6,669 nucleotides of DNA from Pseudomonadota bacterium (GCA_023452965.1 JAEXUU010000242.1:1-6669); one strand, 5' to 3'. Counted from the stretch's first letter, positions 1 to 6,258 are shown. Numbers and translations are program-made. Notes: generated by a model not told the origin, from the letters alone.

Positions 1-60
1 TTCCCGCAGCGTAAGCGAGGACAACGCTTGACGCGGCGGCGACTCCACAAGCTTGTTCAT

Positions 61-86
61 GGGGTGCAGGCAAAGTCCTGCACCCC
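61..86. repeat. Perfect 10-bp inverted repeat (hairpin)
   Basis: The arm GGGGTGCAGG (61-70) is followed by a 6-base loop and the exact reverse complement CCTGCACCCC (77-86). There is no T-run after either arm, so it is not a classic intrinsic terminator. On the minus strand the stem ends directly against an ATG (60-58) that opens a frame running off the window edge. It could be a regulatory hairpin, a protein-binding site, or part of the palindrome cluster that continues to position 158. The pairing is seen directly; the role is unknown. Confidence 0.75.
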
Positions 87-87
87 T

Positions 88-158
88 GCCACGTGGCGAA
101 CGGGAGAGCGCGAGGGGAACCCCTCGCATTCCAAACAAAAGAGTTGCGCCGAAGGCGC
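88..158. repeat. Cluster of palindromes upstream of recombinase operon
   Basis: Three further symmetric sequences follow the 61-86 hairpin. The first is a perfect 10-bp palindrome GCCACGTGGC (88-97). The second has perfect 8-bp arms GCGAGGGG (110-117) and CCCCTCGC (120-127) around AA. The third is a 5-bp stem GCGCC/GGCGC (146-150/154-158) with a GAA loop. Together with 61-86 they make a dense run of dyad symmetry in non-coding DNA. Such clusters can be recombinase or partition binding sites, an origin, or single-strand structures of mobile DNA; the sequence alone does not choose between these. Confidence 0.6.
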
Positions 159-162
159 TCCG

Positions 163-191
163 TTCAGGTATCGTGCGTGCAGTTATATTTT
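163..191 (+). promoter_or_regulatory. Possible promoter of recombinase operon (weak)
   Basis: The only AT-rich island ahead of gene 1 is TTATATTTTA around 183-192. A TATTTT hexamer (186-191) lies 17 bases after a poor -35-like TTCAGG (163-168); alternatively TATATT (184-189) lies 15 bases after it. Transcription from here would start near 198 and give a leader of about 40 bases before the GTG at 240. The match to a sigma-70 consensus is weak and the call rests mostly on position and base composition. Confidence 0.25.
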
Positions 192-239
192 ACCGACCTT
201 GGCGCTGTTTCGCGCCCGCTTTCCATAGATGGTTTCGCA

Positions 240-1595
240 GTGAACACTGCGCCCGGCGCGCTTGACACGGCCGAGCGCGCCGGGCTGATCGATGACATGC
301 CCTTCATCCTGATGGATGACGGCAGCTACGATCTTGATCTCAACCGGTTCTTCCGCGCCTGTCCCGCTATGGGGGCGCGATCGCCGAACACGTGGCGCTC
401 CTACGCACGCGATATTCTTGTTTGGGCACGCTTCCTCCACGAACGCCGCGGCGGCAAGACGGTCTGGCAGGCCGACCGCCATGACGTGTTGGCGTTTCAT
501 CGGGCACGGCGCCTGTCGGACGCCGCATACCGCATTTCGGCGTCGAGCTGGAACCGTTGCGTTGCCGCGCTTGACAAGCTTTATCGCTGGGCCGTTGAAG
601 AGGAGATCATCACGACCTCGCCCTTCGGCTACGGCGTCGCGCTACGGCGGGCGTCGGGTAGGCGCGCCATGGTGGCCGTCACGACGAACCGGGCACGTGA
701 GCGCGCAGCGCGTCGGCACGATACCCGATACATTGACCTCGGCCGCTACCTGCTTTTTCGCGACGTCGGGCTGAGAGGACGTCTGCCGGACGGTTCCGAG
801 GATCCTGCGTGGCGTGGCCGCAATGGGGAGCGGAACGCCCTCTTCGCCGAGCTTCTCGTCACGACCGGTTTGCGGCTGACCGAGGCCGGCAGCCTGCTCC
901 TGACGGAGCTTCCGCGCCTGACCGAGGCTGGATCGCGCTCAGCGCCGTTCGATCTTGCCGGTCCGATCGCCAAGGGCGGACGGCCACGGCGCATCCCTAT
1001 TCCCCGCAGGGTGCTGAGGATGATCGCCGACTACATCGACTTCGAGCGCACGATTTCCGCCTCCCGGTCCGAACCGGCGCTGTCCGATCCGCTCTGGCTA
1101 ATGCCGGTGGACAGGAAGGTAAGAGATGACGCAGGCAAGCGTGTTCGGGTCGACCGCCTGACGCCACGCGAGCGCCGGCGCGTGCTGATCGGTGCACCCG
1201 CTACGGCGCAGCATGCCGTGCTCTGGCTGACCGAATGCGGCCAGCCTGTCCCGCCGGCCACCTGGGAAGCTGCCTTCCGCCGGGCCTGCGTCCGCTGTCG
1301 TCGCTTCGGCATCGAGATCGACGTGACGCCGCATACCTTGCGGCATACCTTCGCCGGCAACATGCTCTCCATGCTGATCCGCGAGCAGATCGGCTCGGTG
1401 TTCGATCCGCAGGACCGGCACGGCGCGGCCTACCGGCGGATTCTCTGCGATCCGCTGCAGAAGCTGCAGCACCTGCTGGGGCACGCCAGCGTGACCAGCA
1501 CCTACATCTATCTCGACAGCCTTGCCGAGGCGCAGGAGCTGGTCGAGGCGGCCGCGGATCGCTGGGCAGAAGATACGGCTGGAGATGCCGCATGA
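240..1595 (+). CDS. Tyrosine recombinase, first of trio (TnpA/RitA-like)
   Basis: Predicted DNA strand-exchange enzyme of the tyrosine recombinase/phage integrase family, 451 aa from the GTG at 240. An N-terminal helical core-binding domain (about residues 30-140, with the SPNTWRSYARDI stretch at 48-59) precedes the catalytic domain (about 195-430). The complete active site is visible: R212 in TTGLR, K245 in AKGGRPRR, H365-x-x-R368 in PHTLRHTF, H415 in LLGH, and nucleophile Y424 in YIYLD, nine residues after H415. The motif RLTEAGS occurs twice, at R212 and again 14 residues later. The start is uncertain: the frame is open from GTG 93, ATG 297 is an alternative, and none has a clear Shine-Dalgarno. 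GTG 240 fits best with the AT-rich island upstream. A GC-only inverted repeat lies at codons 4-16. The stop overlaps the start of the next gene (ATGA), which implies translational coupling. The family call is firm; the RIT/Tn554 subgroup is inferred from context. Confidence 0.9.
   Translation: MNTAPGALDTAERAGLIDDMPFILMDDGSYDLDLNRFFRACPAMGARSPNTWRSYARDILVWARFLHERRGGKTVWQADRHDVLAFHRARRLSDAAYRISASSWNRCVAALDKLYRWAVEEEIITTSPFGYGVALRRASGRRAMVAVTTNRARERAARRHDTRYIDLGRYLLFRDVGLRGRLPDGSEDPAWRGRNGERNALFAELLVTTGLRLTEAGSLLLTELPRLTEAGSRSAPFDLAGPIAKGGRPRRIPIPRRVLRMIADYIDFERTISASRSEPALSDPLWLMPVDRKVRDDAGKRVRVDRLTPRERRRVLIGAPATAQHAVLWLTECGQPVPPATWEAAFRRACVRCRRFGIEIDVTPHTLRHTFAGNMLSMLIREQIGSVFDPQDRHGAAYRRILCDPLQKLQHLLGHASVTSTYIYLDSLAEAQELVEAAADRWAEDTAGDAA
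251..285. repeat. Perfect 11-bp GC-only inverted repeat inside start of gene 1
   Basis: GCCCGGCGCGC (251-261) pairs exactly with GCGCGCCGGGC (275-285) around a 13-base loop that begins with TTGACA (262-267), a perfect sigma-70 -35 hexamer. It begins eight bases after the GTG at 240. In RNA the all-GC stem would be very stable close to the start codon; in DNA it could be an operator or recombinase site. No good -10 follows TTGACA at normal spacing. It may partly be a coincidence of coding GC-rich residues. Confidence 0.6.
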
Positions 1596-3433
1596 TTGCC
1601 GCGATGACTGCCTTAAAGCGGTGGCCGGGCCGCCGTGCACTGTTTCCCGAAGCCTTGCCCGACCCCGAGGGTGAAGCCGTCGCTGCGATCGCGTCGCTGC
1701 GCTTCTCCGTCACGCTTGCGGACCGTAGCAAGACAATCGACCTGACGATGCTCAGCGGCCGCAGGGCGTTGGCCCGGAGTTTTGCCGGTGCTCTCTGGCG
1801 CGCCTGCCAGGTCGGCGGTCCGGCCGGCTCGATCTCGACCGCTTCCGCCTATGCCAATGCGCTTAAGACGTTCTGGCGGTATCTCGACGCCGTTAGTCCC
1901 CACGTCGTCAGATTGTCCGACGTGAGCGCCGCCTGCATCGACGGCTTCGACGCCTGGATGGAGGAGAGCGGCCTGCATCCCAATCACCGGCTGCACCGGA
2001 TGAGCAAGGTGCTCAACTTGCTGCGGCTCGCCGAAGCCGCCGAGCCCGGCCGCCTGCCGCCCGATGCCTCGCGGCGCTTGATGTACACGAGCGACCGGCC
2101 GGGCGTGCGCGCCCGGCCGCGTGATGCCTATGGCGACGATATCGCGAAGGCGTTGCGGACCGCGGCACGCACCGATCTGGCCGCCATCATCCGTCGCTTC
2201 GCTGACGCAGATCGAATGCCGACGGTCGAGGACGCCTTTCGAAGCAGCGCGCTCGCGGCGGCACACGAAGCGGCCATGGCGGCGATCGATGCGGAAGGCG
2301 TCATTGGGCACAGGCATCCTCTCTTCAAGCGGCTCTACACACTCCGCCGTGAGAGCGGCTTGCCGAACGATCGCCTGATCCACGATCTGCATGGCCGCCG
2401 GCACCTGCTCGCCGCCGACCTCGTGTCGCTCATAGTCCTTGTCTCGCTCGACACGGGGCTCGAGATCGAAGCGATCAAGGACCTGCGGGCAGATTGCCTG
2501 AAGAATCCGGCGGGTGGCTATGTCGAGATTGAGTATTGTAAGCGGCGGGCGCGCGGCGCTGAGTGGAAGCGGCTGCGCGTGCGCGACGGCGGTTCCTCGA
2601 CTCCGGGCGGTCTGATCCGCAAGGTGCTGCAGTGGACCGGCCCGGCGCGAGACCGGCTCGGCGCCGATACGCTCTGGGTCCACTACGCCTGGGGCCGCTT
2701 GATCCCGCGCGTGCTTGGCATGAAGGAGCCTGTGGCTTCATGGACCCGCCGGCATGACATCCGCGATGAACAGGACCAGCCCCTTCGTCTCAACCTGACT
2801 CGCCTGCGCAAGACTCACAAGGCGGCATGGTACCGGCGCACGGGCGGCCAGCTCGAGCGCTTTGCCGTTGGGCACAGCACCGCGGTTGCGGCCAATCACT
2901 ACGCCGACATTCCCGCGCTTCGCCATATTCACGAAGCCACGATCGCCGACGCCATGAGCGATGCGCTTGACGCAGCCCTGCGTCCCTGCGTGCTGTCGCC
3001 GGACGAGGAAGCGGCCGTCCGGGTCGATCCCGACCACGCGACCGGTCTTCCCATTTCCGGCGCCGCCGCTGTCACCGCGTTGCTCCGCGGCGAACAGGAT
3101 GTCTGGCTCGCCAGTTGCGGCGGGTTCTACGCGAGCCCGTTCGGCCCAGAGGGCGAAGCCTGTCCGTCGCCCTTTTGGGGCTGTCTCGAATGCAGCAACG
3201 CGGTGATCACGGCCCGCAAGCTGCCCGCGCTGCTGTCGTTCCTCAGCTTTATCAGGACGCAGAGACAAGCGCTCACCGAAGCCGACTGGACGACCAAGTT
3301 CGGCCGCGTTCATGGCCGGATCGCCGATCAGATCCTGCCCCGGTTCAGCGAAGCCGAGATTGATGAGGCGCGACAGGCTGCGGCTGCGGACCCGAGGCTG
3401 ATCTACCTTCCGCCTGAAGCGGGAGCGCCATGA
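1592..3433 (+). CDS. Tyrosine recombinase, second of trio, degenerate active site
   Basis: A 613-aa protein of the tyrosine recombinase superfamily. The ATG at 1592 overlaps the gene 1 stop by ATGA and has GGAG (1581-1584) seven bases upstream, which fixes the start although the frame is open further upstream. Residues about 40-160 form a helical core-binding region and about 270-445 the catalytic fold. The motif VGHSTAVAANHYADI gives H428 and nucleophile Y437 (nine apart); R406 in TRLRKTH is the box II arginine; K317 or K326 is the candidate beta-hairpin lysine. Two positions depart from consensus: the box I segment reads TGLE, with E291 where arginine is expected, and the box II histidine position is T403. 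The C-terminal extension (446-613) holds C509, C524, C531 and C534 (the last two as CxxC), a possible zinc site. It probably acts with the neighbouring recombinases in one complex. Whether it cleaves DNA or is structural or targeting is open. Confidence 0.88.
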   Translation: MIAAMTALKRWPGRRALFPEALPDPEGEAVAAIASLRFSVTLADRSKTIDLTMLSGRRALARSFAGALWRACQVGGPAGSISTASAYANALKTFWRYLDAVSPHVVRLSDVSAACIDGFDAWMEESGLHPNHRLHRMSKVLNLLRLAEAAEPGRLPPDASRRLMYTSDRPGVRARPRDAYGDDIAKALRTAARTDLAAIIRRFADADRMPTVEDAFRSSALAAAHEAAMAAIDAEGVIGHRHPLFKRLYTLRRESGLPNDRLIHDLHGRRHLLAADLVSLIVLVSLDTGLEIEAIKDLRADCLKNPAGGYVEIEYCKRRARGAEWKRLRVRDGGSSTPGGLIRKVLQWTGPARDRLGADTLWVHYAWGRLIPRVLGMKEPVASWTRRHDIRDEQDQPLRLNLTRLRKTHKAAWYRRTGGQLERFAVGHSTAVAANHYADIPALRHIHEATIADAMSDALDAALRPCVLSPDEEAAVRVDPDHATGLPISGAAAVTALLRGEQDVWLASCGGFYASPFGPEGEACPSPFWGCLECSNAVITARKLPALLSFLSFIRTQRQALTEADWTTKFGRVHGRIADQILPRFSEAEIDEARQAAAADPRLIYLPPEAGAP

Positions 3434-5595
3434 TGCCAGCACCGATCACACTTCCAGCCAGACCTTCTTTGCCCTCGGTCATTTACAGTGACGACGAGCC
3501 CGTGCTCGCCGGCGTCGCAATCAGGGACGATGCCGACCGCGCGCAGCTCCACCGTTTCGGTGACGATCACTGGGATTTGAGCGCCGCCATCTTCCGGGTG
3601 AACGCGCGCTACAGCAATTACCGGCTCAACTTCGCCCGCATCGCCGATCCGGTCACGCGCCGTCTGGCGAAAGAGTATGTAATCGCCCGTCTGCGCATCC
3701 ACTTGCCGGGATATCGTGCGCCCTGCGGCGCGACCTCGGCGATCCGGCTTCTGCGCTACATCCAGCACTTTGCCGCGTTCCTTCGGACGCAGCTCGGCGC
3801 CGTCGACCTCGGCCGAGTGGATCCGGCTTTGCTCGACGCCTATCTGGTGCATGCCCGCGACGGCGGCCGGAGAACGCCCCACGAGACGGTGAAGTATGTC
3901 GAGGTGCCGATTGACCTGCACCACCTGGCGCCGTGGCTGACCGGCGGCGGTATCGGCTTTCTGCCGTGGCGCGGGCGCGCCGCGCACCGTGTCGCCGGCC
4001 GGCCGCCGGCGCCTGCCGAGAACGCCACGCCGCGCATTCCCGAGCCGGTCATCGGCGCCATGCTTCGCTGGGCGCTCAAGTATGTTGAGATCTATGCACC
4101 CGACATTCTCGCGGCGCGGGCGGAGCTGGATGCTCTCGAGGCCCGCTGCGCCCGGCTGATGGCGCGGGATCAGCAGACCGGACGGGCCGTCGCCAGGACC
4201 TATCGGGCCCGCGTGGCGAAGTGGCTCGACGCGCGCCGGGCTGCCGGCCGGGGTATCCCGATCTGGGAGCGCGCGCCCAACGCCGCCCGCCGGATCGATC
4301 CGCTGACCGGCCAGGAGCTGCCACCCTACAATCTGCACTTGATGCGGCTGCACGCCGGTGCGCCGGAGAGCGGCCGCGTCAGCCAGTCCGAGGCGACCGC
4401 GCGACTGATCGAGGAGATGGCTGCCGAGCTCGGAACCGAGGTTGGCGGTCTCGATACGCCGATCTCCATTGATCCGGACACCGGCCTGTCATGGCGCGAG
4501 CGCTTCGACGGCCTCAGTCTCGCCCGCGAGGAGCGGATGCTGCAGGGCGCCTGCTATATCGTCTGCGCCTATCTCACCGGCATGCGCGACAGCGAGGTGC
4601 AGGCGATGCAGCCGGGCTGCGTGTCGCCGGTGCGTAGCGGCGACGGCCTGGTCGAACGCTATCGGGTGCGCAGCACCGTCTACAAGCGCCATGGCCCGCG
4701 CGGCGTGACGGCCGACTGGATCACCATTGAGCCGGTCGCCCGCGCCGTGGAAGTCATGGAGGTGCTCTCGGCGCGCAATCGCAAGGAGAAGGGACTCTCG
4801 TCCCTGTGGGTGACGCTGAAGGATTGGCCCTGGAGCGCCGATCACCTCGGCATGGGCGCAACGGCAACGCTCAATCTGTTCCGCGACGGCCTGGACGCGC
4901 GTTCGGAAGGCGGACCAGCGATCCCGCGCCCCGGCGACGAGCCGTGGAAGTTCACGACGCGGCAGCTGCGCCGCACAATTTCCTGGTACATCGCCAACCG
5001 GCCGTTCGGCACCATCGCCGGCAAGATCCAGTACAAGCACGCCTCGGTCGCCATGTTCGAAGGTTATGCCGGATCGGCGCGGGCCGACTTCCGCCTCGCC
5101 GTCGAGCGCGAGCGCGCGCTCGGCCAGCTCGACGACATTGTCGCCCATTACGAGGCCTATCTGCGCGACGAAGGTCCGGCCGGACCGGGTGCGGCGCGAT
5201 TGCGACGGGAGTTCGCCCGCGTCCACGACGAGATCGGTGATCTTCCCGGCCGGATCATGGACCGCAAGCGGTTGCGCACCACGCTCGCCCATCTCGGACG
5301 GACGTTGCATGTCGGCTTCCTCAATGACTGCCTCTTCGATGCGGCGACCGCCCTCTGCCTCACGGACGTGGCGGATCCCGAGCGAACGGCGCCGGCGCTT
5401 TCCCGATGCAGTCCCGATCGCTGCCCGAACGCCTGTCTGACCGCCCGGCATCGCGAGCCGTGGCAGGCCTCGATCGCCGAGGGCGAAGGGCTGCTTGCCG
5501 ACCGGCGCCTGTCGCCGTTGCAACGCGAAGCCATCGCGCGCGACAACGAACGCAAACGCCGGCTCATCGCACCCCTGATAGAGGGCGCCGCATGA
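3430..5595 (+). CDS. Tyrosine recombinase, third of trio (large, TnpB-like)
   Basis: A 721-aa tyrosine recombinase, the largest of the three. It starts at the ATG at 3430, overlapping the gene 2 stop by ATGA; a second ATG follows at 3433 and sits seven bases from GGGAG (3421-3425), so it may be the true start. A long N-terminal region (about 1-360) includes a charged helical segment near 225-275. The catalytic core (about 365-550) shows R386 in YLTGMRDSE, K419 in TVYKRHG, R514 in TTRQLRRT, H537 in YKHASV and nucleophile Y546 in FEGYAG, nine residues after H537. The box II histidine position is R511. The C-terminal extension carries C643, C660, C665 and C669 followed by H674, a likely zinc-binding cluster, and ends in a basic helical stretch. 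Size and C-terminal extension recall TnpB of Tn554 (about 630 aa) and the larger RIT recombinases. The superfamily call is firm; the subgroup is inferred. Confidence 0.9.
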   Translation: MMPAPITLPARPSLPSVIYSDDEPVLAGVAIRDDADRAQLHRFGDDHWDLSAAIFRVNARYSNYRLNFARIADPVTRRLAKEYVIARLRIHLPGYRAPCGATSAIRLLRYIQHFAAFLRTQLGAVDLGRVDPALLDAYLVHARDGGRRTPHETVKYVEVPIDLHHLAPWLTGGGIGFLPWRGRAAHRVAGRPPAPAENATPRIPEPVIGAMLRWALKYVEIYAPDILAARAELDALEARCARLMARDQQTGRAVARTYRARVAKWLDARRAAGRGIPIWERAPNAARRIDPLTGQELPPYNLHLMRLHAGAPESGRVSQSEATARLIEEMAAELGTEVGGLDTPISIDPDTGLSWRERFDGLSLAREERMLQGACYIVCAYLTGMRDSEVQAMQPGCVSPVRSGDGLVERYRVRSTVYKRHGPRGVTADWITIEPVARAVEVMEVLSARNRKEKGLSSLWVTLKDWPWSADHLGMGATATLNLFRDGLDARSEGGPAIPRPGDEPWKFTTRQLRRTISWYIANRPFGTIAGKIQYKHASVAMFEGYAGSARADFRLAVERERALGQLDDIVAHYEAYLRDEGPAGPGAARLRREFARVHDEIGDLPGRIMDRKRLRTTLAHLGRTLHVGFLNDCLFDAATALCLTDVADPERTAPALSRCSPDRCPNACLTARHREPWQASIAEGEGLLADRRLSPLQREAIARDNERKRRLIAPLIEGAA

Positions 5596-6032
5596 GCGCG
5601 CTCGGCCCGAAGAGCGAGGCGGCGCTGCGGGCGGCGATGGCACGGCTGCTCGACGGCCGCCCCGAGCGCACCGACGGCGCGCTGACCGTCGCCAACCTGG
5701 CGCGCGAGGCCGGAGTCAGCCGGGCGACGGCGAACCGTGCGGTCGATGTTCTCGCCGAGTTCCGTGCCGCCGAAGCACGCCACCGGCGAGCCACTCCGAG
5801 AGCCCTCAAGGAGCGCATCCGCGCGCTCGAGGCCGAGCTGCGCGCCGTGCGCGGCGCCGAGATCGCCGAGCTGCGCGGCCTCGCCCGCACGCTCGCCCAG
5901 CACATCCAGGTGCTGACGCTGCAGATCGCCGAGCGGGATGCGGTGATAGCCGGTCTGCAGGACGAGCTTGACCGATCGCGCGAGGCCAAGGTCGTCGCGC
6001 TGCGACGCCCGCCGCGAGACGGCGCCGGCTGA
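5592..6032 (+). CDS. Small HTH plus coiled-coil protein (TnpC / DUF6262-like accessory)
   Basis: A 146-aa protein whose ATG (5592) overlaps the third recombinase stop by ATGA, with GAGGG (5581-5585) six bases upstream. Residues about 31-57 (LTVANLAREAGVSRATANRA and following) read as a helix-turn-helix; residues about 70-131 are a heptad-rich, Glu/Arg/Leu helix typical of a dimerising coiled coil; the tail is basic. Size, architecture and position after large recombinases match the TnpC protein of Tn554 (about 125 aa), which is not a recombinase but influences transposition. It is therefore likely a DNA-binding accessory or targeting subunit. The family name is from memory of architecture and context, not from an alignment. 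It could alternatively act as the operon's repressor. Confidence 0.8.
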   Translation: MSALGPKSEAALRAAMARLLDGRPERTDGALTVANLAREAGVSRATANRAVDVLAEFRAAEARHRRATPRALKERIRALEAELRAVRGAEIAELRGLARTLAQHIQVLTLQIAERDAVIAGLQDELDRSREAKVVALRRPPRDGAG

Positions 6033-6054
6033 GAGCCGCGCAACTGCCTATCGT

Positions 6055-6072
6055 CGACCGGTCTTGCGGTCG
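6055..6072 (+). terminator. Small hairpin after the operon, doubtful terminator
   Basis: CGACCG (6055-6060) pairs with CGGTCG (6067-6072) around the loop GTCTTG, 22 bases after the last recombinase-operon stop. No T-run follows, so intrinsic termination is uncertain. It may equally belong to the element end or to the palindromic region that begins at 6075. Confidence 0.25.
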
Positions 6073-6074
6073 TC

Positions 6075-6258
6075 GGTCATGGGTGCCTCTTCAAGCTCGC
6101 CCGTCGAGGCAGGGGCTCGGGTGTGGCAGACGCTGCCAGCCCATCAACCCTGTTCCGCACCAGCACCGAGAACAGGGTGTGACGGGTCGGCCTCCCGCGT
6201 CTGCCCCTGCCGCCTCGCCCTCGACGGAGGGGGCGAGCTGAAGGAGGCACCCATGACC
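6075..6258. repeat. 184-base imperfect palindrome containing the ardC start
   Basis: Nested complementary arms span the whole intergenic region: 15 perfect bases at the ends (6075-6089 with 6244-6258), then 6094-6102 with 6231-6239, 6102-6108 with 6220-6226, 6108-6116 with 6203-6211, 6125-6133 with 6197-6205, and a terminal stem 6147-6155 with 6170-6178 around a 14-base loop. Between the last two stems, 6137-6146 and 6179-6189 are also related with an indel. The right outer arm includes part of the ardC Shine-Dalgarno, its ATG and codon 2. In RNA the structure would hide the ribosome-binding site; in single-stranded DNA it would form a long hairpin. The pairing is seen directly; the function is inferred. 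Confidence 0.85.
6241..6247 (+). promoter_or_regulatory. Strong Shine-Dalgarno of ardC, partly inside palindrome arm
   Basis: AAGGAGG ends five bases before the ATG at 6253, the best ribosome-binding site in the window, and it fixes that start. Its last four bases (6244-6247) and the ATG lie in the outer arm of the 6075-6258 palindrome, so access by ribosomes may depend on whether the transcript includes the left arm. Confidence 0.8.

Larger units (their letters stand above)
240..6032 (+). mobile_element. Recombinase-trio (RIT / Tn554-type) module, ends unresolved
   Basis: Three successive tyrosine recombinase genes and a small DNA-binding gene form one operon joined by three ATGA overlaps (1592, 3430, 5592). 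RIT elements carry three adjacent tyrosine recombinases, and Tn554-like transposons carry TnpA, TnpB and the small TnpC; this module combines features of both. There is no cargo between or after the genes. The interval given is only the gene block: true ends must lie in the flanking non-coding DNA (before 240 and after 6032). No convincing long terminal inverted repeat or target duplication was found by eye. The identity as a mobile module is inferred from gene content. Confidence 0.65.

Noticed and set aside
61..86. Intrinsic terminator
   Set aside because: The stem is good but no T-run follows on either strand.
1..228. Open plus-strand frame in the left non-coding region ending at 228
   Set aside because: It reads through hairpins, is rich in Arg, Ser and Cys with no recognisable domain, and looks like a chance GC-rich open frame.
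93..239. In-frame N-terminal extension of gene 1 from GTG 93
   Set aside because: The extension runs through the palindrome cluster and the AT-rich promoter-like island, has low-complexity basic residues unlike a recombinase N-terminus, and has no Shine-Dalgarno.
262..290. Promoter with -35 TTGACA inside gene 1
   Set aside because: The hexamer is perfect, but no acceptable -10 lies 16-18 bases downstream, and any transcript would begin at or after the alternative start codon 297.
1235..1591. Upstream extension of the gene 2 frame
   Set aside because: It overlaps the conserved catalytic C-terminus of gene 1 in another frame and gives an Arg/Ala-rich shadow; ATG 1592 has a good Shine-Dalgarno and the same ATGA overlap as the other junctions.
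1613..2683. Long minus-strand open frame opposite gene 2
   Set aside because: Antisense frames are often open in GC-rich coding DNA; it has no recognisable motif, while the plus frame carries the recombinase motifs.
3403..4353. Minus-strand open frame opposite the start of gene 3
   Set aside because: Antisense shadow crossing the gene 2/gene 3 junction, without known motifs.
4489..5643. Long minus-strand open frame opposite gene 3 and the start of gene 4
   Set aside because: Same reason: an antisense shadow of a conserved recombinase frame, spanning a gene boundary on the other strand.
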